Positions 32,550 through 43,299 of a stretch of 64,000 nt of DNA are shown in pieces (the stretch's first letter is position 1; each line of letters begins with the position of its first letter). Origin of the DNA: Neoarius graeffei (lineage: Eukaryota > Chordata > Actinopteri > Siluriformes > Ariidae); NCBI RefSeq assembly GCF_027579695.1, contig NC_083578.1, positions 5,684,460-5,748,459 on the forward strand, written 5' to 3'. The translations under genes and the position numbers were made by a program. A model generated the notes under the pieces. It worked only from the letters and a program-made list of their open reading frames with translations. It was not told the origin of the DNA and made no database searches.

Positions 32550-32895
32550 CCGGACTTCAATATCCACTACAACCGTATGGACTTACTGGACATTGGTTTC
32601 CAGCAGAAAATGACGGTTTGTAGCGATTTCCATCGCATGCACAACATTCCGGATGAGATAGCGAGACCAGCAGGGTCTCCGTGGATTGTTATCAGAAGCA
32701 AAGCGAAGGAGGCGGCGCCGGGAGAGGAAGCAAAAGCGAGGCTGCAGAGCCGGCCTGTTGACTAAGCTCAGAAAACAGCCACTCAAATCTCCACTGCTAA
32801 GCCTCTACCTCTCCAACGCCAGATCCATGGTAAACAAAACGGACAATTTGGAATTACAGCTGGAATTACCTTATTCTATAATCAGCTGGTCAGTG
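32550..32895 (+). pseudogene. LINE ORF2 N-terminal fragment (L2/CR1-like)
   Basis: A basic run (KRRRRRERKQKRGCRAGL) is followed by LLTKLRKQPLKSPLLSLYLS and NARSMVNKTDNLELQL, the start of the apurinic endonuclease domain in fish L2/CR1-type LINEs (family knowledge). Two frames are needed to read it, and it stops before any catalytic residue, so it is a short dead piece trapped inside the ISL2EU-like element. Confidence 0.6.
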
Positions 32896-32949
32896 CTATA
32901 CTAGATACTGATATAAATAGTGTTAGTACTCAATACTTAAGTGACTTAC

Positions 32950-33286
32950 CCGTCCAATGAGGATAGTTATTTTCTTGTTTACAAGATGCCACATCTGAGT
33001 CGCTGACAAATCCTGAATTTCTGTAAAGATAACTGTCCAGAGATTTATAAGCACGCAGTGCTTCACCACTGAACAGCGAGGGAAAGTTAATGAGGTAATT
33101 ATACACATCTGGGTATTCCACCTCTGGCAGTTCAATATCCACTGACACGGTCGTGAAAACTACGTCCGGTAAGCGATAAGAGTCACTAATCTGTAGATCG
33201 TTTATTTTAGACATATATCTAGTTATCTGTTCATTAGAAAAATGAGCCGTGTAGTCTGTCGGTTGAAATTGATCCATTCTGTACAC
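32950..33286 (-). pseudogene. Exon of ISL2EU-type accessory protein
   Basis: Minus-strand ATG at 33286; about 112 codons, ending at a GGTAAGT donor (exon edge at 32950). Recognisable segments are INDLQISDSYRLPDVVF and VEYPDVYNYLINFPSLFSG followed by EALRAYKSLDSY. This YPDIYNYL / AYKSLxxY pattern is what I associate with the region before the YqaJ-like nuclease domain in fish ISL2EU elements. The remaining exons are absent, so the copy is incomplete. Confidence 0.45.
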
Positions 33287-33808
33287 TAGTGCAGCAGTAT
33301 TCAGCGGTGTTTTTTACCGACAAGATGGCGGCTGTGTACTTTCCGGTCACGTGACTGCAAGATCTCTATAGAGGCCCATTTCCAGCAACTCTCACTCCAG
33401 TGTTCTAATGGTACAATGTGTTTGCTCATTGCCTCAGAAGGCTAATGGATGATTAGAAAACCCTTGTACAGTCATGTTAGCACAGCTGAAAACAGTTGAG
33501 CTCTTTAGAGAAGCTATAAAACTGACCTTCCTTTGAGCAGATTGAGTTTCTGGAGCATCACATTTGTGGGGTCGATTAAATGCTCAAAATGGCCAGAAAA
33601 ATGTCTTGACTATATTCATTTTACAACTTATGGTGGTAAATAAAAGTGTGACTTTTCATGGAAGACACAATTGTCTGGGTGACCCCAAACTTTTGAACGG
33701 TAGTGTAGATGTGTGTGGGTTTGACCCATATTATTCAAAAAAAGTCAGACTTTTCTGAAGATAAGACGCTTCTACTAACCATCGAGTGCCCAGATATCGC
33801 GTTCTATC

Positions 33809-35028
33809 TATTGGTGGGACATGGCGATTCATTTCCGCCAGTTCGTTCATGTCGGTCAGTTAGGCAAAGAAATTCGTTCGTTCAGTTCGTTCACTCGTTC
33901 ATTTTGATGACGTCACACCAAAGCGGCACAACAATGGCTGTCATCCGAAGTTTAGTTCATCTTGAGTGAACGAGAGGCGGCAGAGGTGCCATCCACAATA
34001 GATTTTCATACATTGCAATGTGCTTGAGAAAAAGATGGAAGAAAAACATTATCCTAGCATTATCTGAAAAAGACTACATAAACAAAGCTCTGAAAGTTAA
34101 TTAAATGTAGATGAGAATAAAGCTGTTTTTATATTTATTATATTTATTTTAGTAGAGCCATGGTCTGCCGGTTATGCAGTTGTTCTCTCAAACCCATTAA
34201 GCAAAAAAAAAAATTGCTTATTTAACAGCAACACTCATTTCAGAGAATAAACAACTTTACAAGTCATCGTATTCAGCGAACAGTAGCCTGCGATGTCTCT
34301 CTGCTGCATTCATGATCATTCATTGTTTGGCCTGGTCATGGACATGGAAACGGTTGTTATGCACGAACATTCGATTGACGTCACGTCTAGCGAGACCTTT
34401 TCCAGCTGTTCGAGCAAGAGACCTCCTTTTCTCTCCTTGACGTGGACGAGGGAGGGGGATGCCGACAAAGTTGAGAAGAGACAATTGCAGACTGTTTCAT
34501 GCAGTTGTTCAAACCCATTAAGTAACACCCATTTTGCTCATATTCAACAGCAACGCTCATTACAAAGAACAAACCACTTTATTACAAATTGCATTAACAT
34601 TAAAAAAACGAACACAGTATGCCGCGATCTCCAGAGCTACGTTCTTCATTGTTTATCACAGTCATGGAAACTGTTGCTATGCGCCCAGCCCAGTATGGCA
34701 GCAGGCAGGCTGGCTGCTGGCTGTTCGTTTGTTCGCGAACTGCTGAGCTCGTTCGCTGTGAACTGAAATGTATTGCTGAGTGAGAGCTCTAAATTATAAA
34801 CTAAAGACCTGGCATGTGTCAACGCTCTGATAATAGGGCTCAGATAGCCCTTAAAGAAGTAAAGTGGCGCTGCTCTGCACAGATCAAAATGCAAGTTGGA
34901 CGCCCTTCTGCTACTGAACAGATCCTGCTGATTCGCCAACGACCGAGAGGCAGCGCAAACTAGTTCTAGTCGTTCACTTCGAAGACTCGTTCAAAAAGAA
35001 CGGTTCGTTCGTGAACGACACACCACTA
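33809..35028. mobile_element. Non-autonomous hAT element with 8-bp TSD
   Basis: Termini TATTGGTGGGACATG and, inverted, TAGTGGTGTGTCGTTC. TSD gttctatc at 33801-33808 and 35029-35036 is perfect. Subterminal GTTCGTTCACGAAC-type repeats are rich on both sides. An internal ~190-bp block is imperfectly duplicated (about 34178-34385 and 34500-34690). Confidence 0.88.
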
Positions 35029-35511
35029 GTTCTATCTGGTTTGGCTGCTGAAGAATCGAGTCCGACCTTGGATGAAACATAGCCCATGTTCTGAGTGGGC
35101 GCCCAGTCTGGATTGTTTCTATCGTATAATTTTGCTGGCGCTCCTAGAAGTGAAATGGTAATACACATGTTAAAATTATAACAACGACTGAGTGAACCAC
35201 GACGAGTACGCTCAATTTATAGCAAAATTCTAGCAACACAAAAAAAATCTTCCATGATATTATCGAGAAAGCTTTTGAATCTCACCCGAGATAAAATGAT
35301 TACTGCAAACACGAGCTGTTTTGGTTTTAGTCTCTGTTAGATCAGCCCTGCCGATGTTGTTCAGCCGCGCTCGTCTCCTCTCCATACTGAGCCTCAGAGT
35401 TTCCTCGCCCTCTTTCTGAATCATGGACGAAATTCTAAAAAATCAGAACGTGCCAGGATCACGAGTACTGTTGTGACCACGACCATATACAGCACAAAGA
35501 TATGGCAGAGC
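35029..35511 (-). pseudogene. THAP-domain transposon gene, two exons, interrupted by the hAT insertion
   Basis: Exon 1 (about 35511-35286, minus) encodes a THAP finger: CAVYGRGHNS, then, after an in-frame TGA at 35443-35445, FFRI, a RRARLNNI block and ARVCSNHFISG. The second cysteine of the zinc site is an arginine. A GTGAGA donor follows. Exon 2 begins after a TTCTAG acceptor near 35148 and reads NNPDWAPTQNMGY, a segment I know from THAP-containing fish transposons. The 33809-35028 hAT then breaks it. The initiator ATG appears to be CTG. Clearly dead. Confidence 0.65.
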
Positions 35512-36012
35512 TAAAAGAACAACAAAGAGACTTGCGCATGTGACTGTTTTGTATGGAATGTTGCTCGACCCCGCATTTGTGTCTCCACCAACATGGCTGA
35601 CATCCGGGTTTCTATTTTGCTTTGATGTCACTCGCAAGTCAAGGATACAGTAGTTACACTTAACATTGGTAGGCATATGAGGTGAAAATTCAAATGCTGA
35701 TTTATACAGTCCTTTGAAAATAAAGAGATAAATGTAGCCGTAAAATGTCACACAGAGGTTTTACTCCCCAGCAACTGATGAGGATTCTTCTATTCGACCA
35801 TGATTGGATGATCTATCTTGGTGTCCTGACATATTACCAGTAAAGACAAATTAAACTTCACATTTTAATAAATCAGTGCACAATATTTATTCCCAACATT
35901 TTTACTGCATTAGCAGAAATATTTGAAATTATCTAAAAAAAAAAAAAAAATACAATTTTCAGGAGGCAGGGACACTTTAAATGAAGGTGTTCGGGGCTGT
36001 TGGTTGGAAATG
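35512..36012. other. No gene recognised
   Basis: Probable 5' flank of the THAP element, then AT-rich DNA with an A-run near 35935. Confidence 0.4.
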
Positions 36013-36981
36013 TACAGTGGTGCTTGAAAGTTTGTGAACCCTTTAGAATTTTCTAGATTTCTGTATAAATATGACCTAAAACATCAGATTTTCACACAAG
36101 TCCTAAAAGTAGATAAAGAGAACCCAGTTCAACAAATGAGACTAAAATATTATACTTGGTCATTTATTTATTGAGGAAAATGATCCAATATTACATATCT
36201 GTGAGTGGCAAAAGTATGTGAACTTCTAGGATTAGCAGTTAATTTGAAGGTGAAATTAGAGTCAGGTGTTTTCAATCAATGACATGGCAAATCAGGTGTG
36301 AGTGGGCACCCTGTTTTATTTAAAGAACAGGGATCTATCAAAGTCTGATCTTCACAACACGTGTTTGTGGAAGTGTATCATGGCACAAACAAAGGAGATT
36401 TCTGAGGACCTCAGAAAAAGTGTTGATGCTCACCAGGCTGGAAAAGGTTACAAAACCATCTCTAAAGAGTTTGGACTCCATCAATCCACAGTCAGACAGA
36501 TTGTGTACAAATGGAGGAAATTCAAGAGCAGTGTTACCCTCCCCAGGAGTGGTCGACCAACAAAGGTCACTCCAAGAGCAAGGCGTGTAATAGTCAGCGA
36601 AGTCACAAAGGACCCCAGGGTAACTTCTAAGCAACTGAAGGCCTCTCTCACATTGGCTAATGTGAATGTTCATGAGTCCACCATCAGGAGAACACTGAAC
36701 AACAATGGTGTGCATGGCAGGGTTGCAAGGAGAAAGCCACTGCTCTCCAAAAAGAACATTGCTGCTCATCTGCAGTTTACTAAAGATCACGTGGACAAGC
36801 CAGAAGTCTATTGGAAAAATGTTTTGTGGACGGATGTTTGGAGAAAGGAAAACACTGCATTCTACCATAAGAACCTTATCCCATCTGTGAAACATGGTGT
36901 TGGTAGTATCATGGTTTGGGTTTTGCTGCATCTGGGTCAGGACGGCTTGCCATCATTGATGGAACAATCAATTCTGAATTA

Positions 36982-38579
36982 CAACCCCGATTCCAAAAAA
37001 GTTGGGACAAAGTACAAATTGTAAATAAAAAACAGAATGCAATAATTTACAAATCTCAAAAACTGATATTGTATTCACAATAGAACAGACAACATATCAA
37101 ATGTCGAAAGTGAGACATTTTGAAATTTCATGCCAAATATTGGCTCATTTGAAATTTCATGACAGCAACACATCTCAAAAAAGTTGGGACAGGGGCAATA
37201 AGAGGCTGGAAAAGTTAAAAGGTACAAAAAAAGGAACAGCTGGAGGACCAAATTGCAACTCATTAGGTCAATTGGCAATAGGTCATTAACATGACTGGGT
37301 ATAAAAAGAGCATCTTGGAGTGGCAGCGGCTCTCAGAAGTAAAGATGGGAAGAGGATCATCAATCCCCCTAATTCTGCGCCAAATAATGGAGCAATATCA
37401 GAAAGGAGTTTGACAGTGTAAAATTGCAAAGAGTTTGAACATACCATCATCTACAGTGCATAATATCAAAAGATTCAGAGAATCTGGAAGAATCTCTGTG
37501 CGTAAGGGTCAAGGCCGGAAAACCATACTGGGTGCCCGTGATCTTTGGGCCCTTAGACGGCACTGCATCACATACAGGCATGCTTCTGTATTGGAAATCA
37601 CAAAATGGGCTCAGGAATATTTCCAGAGAACATTATCTGTGAACACAATTCACCGTGCCATCCGCCGTTGCCAGCTAAAACTCTATAGTTCAAAGAAGAA
37701 GCCATATCTAAACATGATCCAGAAGCACAGACGTCTTCTCTGAGCCAAGGCTCATTTAAAATGGACTGTGGCAAAGTAGAAAACCGTTCTGTGGTCAGAC
37801 GAATCAAAATTTGATGTTCTTTATGGAAATCAGGGACATCGTGTCATTCGGACTAAAAAGGAGAAGGACGACCCAAGTTGTTATCAGCACTCAGTTCAGA
37901 AGCCTGCATCTCTGATGGCATGGGGTTGCATTAGTGCATGTGGCATGGGCAGCTTACACATCTGGAAAGACACCATCAATGCTGAAAGGTATATCCAGGT
38001 TCTAGAGCAACATATGCTCCCATCCAGACGACGTCTCTTTCAGGGAAGACCTTGCATTTTCCAACATGACAATGCCAAACCACATACTGCATCAATTACA
38101 GCATCATGGCTGCGTAGAAGAAGGGTTCGGGTACTGAACTGGCCAGCCTGCAGTCCAGATCTTTCACCCATAGAAAACATTTGGTGCATCATAAAACAGA
38201 AGATACGACAAAAAAGACCTAAGACAGTTGAGCAACTAGAATCCTACATTAGACAAGAATGGGTTAACATTCCTATCCCTAAACTTGAGCAACTTGTCTC
38301 CTCAGTCCCCAGACATTTACAGACTGTTGTAAAGAGAAAAGGGGATGTCTCACAGTGGTAAACATGGCCTTGTCCCAACTTTGAGATGTGTTGTTGTCCT
38401 GAAATTTAAAATCACCTAATTTTTCTCTTTAAATGATACAGTTTCTCAGTTTAAACATTTGATATGTCATCTATGTTCTATTCTGAATAAGATATGGATT
38501 TTTTGAAACGTCCACATCATTGCATTCTGTTTTTATTTACAATTTGTACTTTGTCCCAACTTTTTTGGAATCGGGGTTG
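36982..38579 (+). mobile_element. Inner Tc1-like transposon inserted into the outer Tc1
   Basis: Starts CAACCCCGATTCC and ends GGAATCGGGGTTG, with TA duplicated at 36980-36981 and 38580-38581. Removing it restores a continuous outer transposase frame across the junction. 1,598 bp, the usual Tc1 length. Same family as the fragment at 459-939. Confidence 0.96.
37300..38361 (+). pseudogene. Inner Tc1 transposase with at least three stop codons
   Basis: Readable from the MGRGSSIPL region to [11 protein letters not shown]-terminal helix-turn-helix (AKSLNIPSSTVHNI) and GRKT hook, then the DD34E core: [20 protein letters not shown] and LSPIENIWC, with all three catalytic residues present. In-frame stops occur near 37411 (TGA), 37741 (TGA) and 37777 (TAG), so the enzyme cannot be made although its core residues are conserved. 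It inserted after the outer element and still looks the better preserved of the two. Confidence 0.92.
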
Positions 38580-39172
38580 TATACCAGCGAATTCTAAAGG
38601 AAAATGTCAGGACATCCGTCCATGAACTGAACCTCAAGAGAAGGTGGGTCATGCAGCAAGACAACAACCCTAAGCACACAAGTCATTCTACCAAAGAATG
38701 GTTAAAGAAGAATAAAGTTAATGTTTTGGAATGGCCAAGTCAAAGTCCTGACCTTAATCCGATCAAAATGTTGTGGAAGGACCTGAAGCGAGCAGTTCAT
38801 GTGAGGAAACCCACCAACATCCCAGAGTTGAAGCTGTTCTGTACGGAGGAATGGGCTAAAATTCCTCCAAGCCGGTGTGCAGGACTGATCAACAGTTACC
38901 GCAAACGTTTAGTTGCAGTTATTCCTGCACAAGGTGGTCACACCAGATACTGAAAGCAAAGGTTCACATACTTTTGCCACTCACAGATATGTTGTATTGG
39001 ATCATTTTCCTCAATAAATAAATGGCCAAGTATAATATTTTTGTCTCATTTGTTTAACTGGGTTCTCTTTATCTACCTTTAGTACTTGTGTGAAAATCTG
39101 ATGTTTTAGGTCAGATTTATGCAGAAATCTAGAAAATTCTAAAGGGTTCAGAAACTTTCAAGCACCACTGTA

Positions 39173-39796
39173 TTTGCCCGTGTTTGTTATTAGTCAGTAA
39201 AATATCAGTCACATGTTTAAATGTATAGCTGGATAATTATGAAGTTGCTCTCCCGCTTGAACACTTCCTGTCATAGAGCTCTAACCCGGAAGCACAAAGC
39301 CCGTGCCCTGCCTGTAAATCACTGCTCGCATTTGTACAAAAAACACATTATCAAAATGATAAATGAACACGCCTTGAGAAGCAAAGAAAAAAAAAAAAGT
39401 GTTTCCAGGCAAAACAAACCTCGCCCAGTAGCACTTACGATGAATATAACGGAAGATATCACGAAAAAATTATTTTGGCCTTTTTGGTGACCTTGTGTGT
39501 GGACATACTTGGCCAATAAACATGGTTCTGACTGATTCTCTGCTGCTCTCAGCCAATCAGGACACACTGCGCTGCTCTCAGCCAATCAGGACACACCGTG
39601 CTGCGCAATTGTTACACTCTTACATTCTTTCAGCATGATGACATAACCTACCGCCTCTATATGAAGCAGTGGCCACAAAAACCTTGACCGGATGACCCCC
39701 AAAATGTTGGAGGTTCTATTTGAAACCAATGTCCATCTATCCTGAAAGTTTCATGAAGACTGGTCCAGCTGTTTTCCTGTAACATCAAAGAGAGAA
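39173..39796. other. No gene recognised
   Basis: Includes a short tandem of ctgctctcagccaatcagga at about 39540-39590 (two copies). The part just before the foldback (39660-39785) reads like a dispersed repeat, but I cannot name it. Confidence 0.4.
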
Positions 39797-41515
39797 GGGT
39801 CATTCCACGTCAATTCAACCGGGGCCCGCGCACTGAGGTCTCAAAAAATTCTGAAAAAAAAAAAAAATCAAATCACCAGATGTACCCATGTTACCTAGGA
39901 GAAACACTAAATGTATTTGAATGTAAGATGTATACTTTCCATGTTACAGCCAGTTTTACTGGGGGAGGGGGGGTGTCAATTTTGTTCAGACTCTTTTTTT
40001 TTTTTTTTTTGTCAAAGTTCACAAGCCCATAGCTCAAGAACTAAACCATGTAGGAGGCTCAAATTTTGTATGCTGGTACATAAATAGGAATAGTATGTAG
40101 CAAACCTGTCATTTTGGGTCTGGATGATCCTGCATGGTCATAGCACTCCCTCAAAGATGATCAATATTTAATTGGAGTTTTTGGCTGTGCTCTGTTTAGG
40201 CCTTCAGAAGACACATTTTTACCCAACATAGGCTCTTGATTTTTTTCCCCTTATTGAGATAAGTAGAAACACTCTCAAAAAAAAAGCAATAAACAGAAAG
40301 GAAACTCTAGTAGTGTTTGAACAGAAGACCTCAAGTCTGACAAATCATTTTGGATGTCATTTTCAGAGCACCGTAACACCTTGTGGGAATGTGTGCAGAT
40401 TTTTTAAATATTTTCTTCTTTATTCTCCATGATCCCTTCTTTTGAAAAACACCAATTTGGCTTGTCTTACTCAAATCTCTCTTTATTTTCCACCCTGAAC
40501 ATGGGCAAAATGCACCATTGAGAGCAATACGTTTTCTATAACATTAATGTAAAGAGTAAATAACCAAAGGCCAATTTTGCCCTGACATGATCACCTGAGA
40601 GTGCCTGTGCAGGGGTGGAGGGATCCTTTTCAATGATTCAGTGATTTTAGGGGCACCTGTGGTTACTCTCAATATCAGAATCATTGAAATTGAAAAGGAT
40701 CCCTCCACCCCTGCACAGGCACGCTCAGGTGATCATGTCAGGGCAAAATTGTCCTTTGGTTATTTACTCTTTACATTAATGTTATAGAAAACATATTGCT
40801 CTCAAATGGTGCATTTTGCCCATGTTCAGGGTGGAAAATAAAAACGAAAGATTCGAGTAAGACAAGCCAAATTGGTGTTTCAAAAGAAGGGATCATGGAG
40901 AATAAAGAAAAAAAAATTAAAAAATCTGCGCACATTCCCACAAGGTGTTATGGTGCTCTGAAAATGACATCCAAAATGATTTGTCAGACTTGTGAGGTCT
41001 TCTGTTCAAACACTGATAGAGTTTCCTTTCTGTTTATTGCTTTTTTTGAGTGTGTTTCTACATCTCAATAAGGGGAAAAAAAATCAAGAGCCTATGTTGG
41101 GTAAAAATGTGTCTTCTGAAGGCCTAAACAGAGCACAGCCAAAAACTCCAATAAAATTTTGATCATCTTTGAGGGAGTGCTATGACCATGCAGGATCATC
41201 CAGACCCAAAATGACAGTTTTGCTACATACTATTCCTATTTATGTACCAGCGTGCAAAATTTGAGCCTCCTACATGGTTTAGTTCTTGAGCTATGGGCTT
41301 GTGAACTTTGAGACAAAAGAAAAAAAAAAAAAGTCTGAACAAAATTGACACCCTCCTCCCCCAGTAAAACTGGCTGTAACATGGAAAGTATACATCTTAC
41401 ATTCAAATAAGTTTACAGTGTTTCTCCTAGGTAACATGGGTACATCTGGTGATTTTTTCAGAATTTTTTGAGACCCAAGTGTGCGGGCCCTGGTTGAATT
41501 GTCGTGGAATGACCC
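39797..41515. mobile_element. Long foldback DNA element with ~840-bp arms
   Basis: Ends GGGTCATTCCACGTCAATTC and its inverse. The arms, 39797-40639 and 40677-41515, are reverse complements of each other with scattered mismatches and small indels (roughly 95% by eye) and a ~37-nt unpaired centre. Flanks agagagaa and agaaagaa could be an 8-bp TSD with one mismatch. No transposase. Confidence 0.85.
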
Positions 41516-41725
41516 AGAAAGAAAGCAAAGAAAGAAACCCCACCAAAAAGAATCCCTCTCCCCCAGTGAACTCCGTCCCGGGGTGAGGTAAAATTATTCA
41601 TTATAACTGTATTAAACACTTCGCCATGCTTTAACACCGGAAGTGGAGAGAAAAAAAGCAACATAAACATTATTAGCATTGCTGCTGTTCACATTCGCAT
41701 GTAGTAAAATAAAGTATATAACATA

Positions 41726-43237
41726 TGTTAAGCCTCAAGAATGTAGCCGACTACGCCACCCTTTATTATCTCAACACCGGCTGAAGATACCAAAACAAGG
41801 GGACCAAGTTCCTAATAAAATACACGGACTCAAGTTTAGAAAAAAGTATCAACATACAATCTTTATTAATAAATAGATTTAAAAGTCCACTAAGTGCAGT
41901 TAAACATAATCTGTATATTAAATGGGCAAAAAGAAAAAACAAAAAACGATACATCAACAAAAGGAGAGAAAAAAAAAGGGACCCCCAGACCTGGAAGGCC
42001 GCTGAGCATAAGGAGAAGAAGCACCAGTGAGATGCCAGGGTCCTAATACCACAATTATGGTGTGAACATATTTCAAGTCACACTTAGTGCTACACACTGG
42101 TCTGTTACACACTTGAATTCACCTTTAAATGACACTTGTTTGTCCCACACTAGAATTCACAGTTAGTGCTACACACTTGCTTTACCACACACTTAATGCT
42201 AGACCTAGTTTGTTACACACTTGAACTCACACTTGGTGACACACTTGGGTTCACACTTAATACTACAAACTTGGTTATGCACTTGGTGAACCTTTACACA
42301 TTAAGTGCTAAGGACAGAGAGCTTCACACAATGACACTGCAAACCCTTCAATCATCATCACACGGTGCACATCAAGATAGGAAACCCCAATCCGTCAATG
42401 GAGCTTCTCACGTTAGGCAACCCTATGCACCAGCGACAGATGGTAACAGGTAAAGGGAGAGGACAAGACAGATAACAGAAAGAAAAATACAAAACCACTC
42501 TAGCCTGCAGCATACGATACTCAAAGCTTAACAGCACTACACTACACTGAAACCAGCTCGCAGGCTAGAGGAAAAACAAACAAAAAAAATAAAGAATCCA
42601 CGACCCATGAGCAGCACCACATTCACACATACATTCACACGCTAAAAAGAACAGCAGCTAGCAATGTGCCATAGCTGCATAGACCTATAAAATCAAAACA
42701 CACAAATGACTACAAATATTCTAAAACAAACCAACTTCATGTGTGTACACATCTACACAGGCAGAGTCATAACAATAGAAACATTTTCAGGACTAATATC
42801 ACATACCTGGCCTAGTCTTAACAGCATATGCCAGAAGTTAGACCTGAAGATACATCAGTTTCAACACTGAGGCAGCTATCCATGTCCACAAAGATTCAGA
42901 GGAGTTTGAGCCAGCCACGCCCGCTTCCCCATACACTAAACCACACAGACAAACACATGCTTAACCCACTGCTTGTCAGTGAAAATAAACCAAAAATGGA
43001 AATAGTGAAAGCATACCTGAAGCAAAAGCAACCTCCTCAAACAAACACCGAGTGTGCTAGCCAGGTCCTATGCTAACGTGAGGACCCCAAGTGCTTTTAT
43101 GGTCCCCTTAGGTGGCCTGATCAATGCCCATCCTAAACCCTCTGTTAGTGACCCACACCAGAGGAAGAGGAGGCAAGAGAGAGAAAGAAATACAGTGGTA
43201 GTCACTACCAAACCCTAAGCATGGCCCACAGGCTACA
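41726..43237 (-). repeat. 3' LTR of the minus-strand Gypsy
   Basis: 1,512 bp; on the element strand begins TGTAGCCTGTGG and ends GGCTTAACA. Preceded by a run of about 13 G's plus TGGAT, the polypurine tract. The U5 side is rich in imperfect cacacttg/gtgctacacac repeats. Confidence 0.9.
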
Positions 43238-43299
43238 ATCCACCCCCCCCCCCCCCAAATGAATCGGCGGCCCGATGATGGCAGCTGGACAGGACTCAA

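Larger units (their letters stand above)
32326..33367. mobile_element. ISL2EU-like element inserted into the MITE, carrying a LINE scrap
   Basis: Ends are imperfect inverted repeats: GGAGCACTTGCATGTGACAT ... GCCATCTTGTCGG on the left, and GAGATCTTGCAGTCACGTGACC ... GCCATCTTGTCGG on the right. The empty site is known exactly from the intact MITE at 57774 (aggtgt/atagagg). It contains a plus-strand LINE endonuclease fragment and a minus-strand exon of an ISL2EU-type protein. Confidence 0.7.
32254..33703 (+). mobile_element. Mariner-type MITE (5'-truncated), split by a 1,042-bp insertion
   Basis: The two parts (32254-32325 and 33368-33703) together match the uninterrupted copy at 57774-58295 in order and orientation, ending with the shared TIR CAAACTTTTGAACGGTAG. 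The first ~100 bp of the consensus are missing at the left. Confidence 0.9.
36380..38953 (+). pseudogene. Outer Tc1 transposase, split by insertion
   Basis: The ATG at 36380 opens the N-terminal part (to 36981): paired-like helix-turn-helix DNA-binding region (KTISKEFGLHQSTVRQIV, then a GRP(T) hook) and the start of the catalytic domain (VLWTD). About 14-17 codons normally following that aspartate are absent in frame. The C-terminal part resumes at 38582 after the inner element and carries the second aspartate (QQDNNPKHTS) and SPDLNPIKMLW, where the third acidic residue is lysine. Split, internally deleted and with a substituted catalytic residue, this gene is dead. Confidence 0.9.
36015..39170 (+). 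mobile_element. Outer Tc1-like transposon (contains a second Tc1)
   Basis: Long TIRs, starting CAGTGGTGCTTGAAAG and extending with few mismatches for over 100 bp at each end, flanked by TA (36013-36014 and 39171-39172). The coding region is split at 36981 by another Tc1 element occupying 36982-38579. Confidence 0.95.

Noticed and set aside
36338-36931. 197-codon minus-strand frame over the outer Tc1
   Set aside because: Antisense to the Tc1 transposase, which has recognisable domains.
39797-41515. Frames of 65-95 codons within the foldback
   Set aside because: They mirror each other across the two arms and have no motif or start context.
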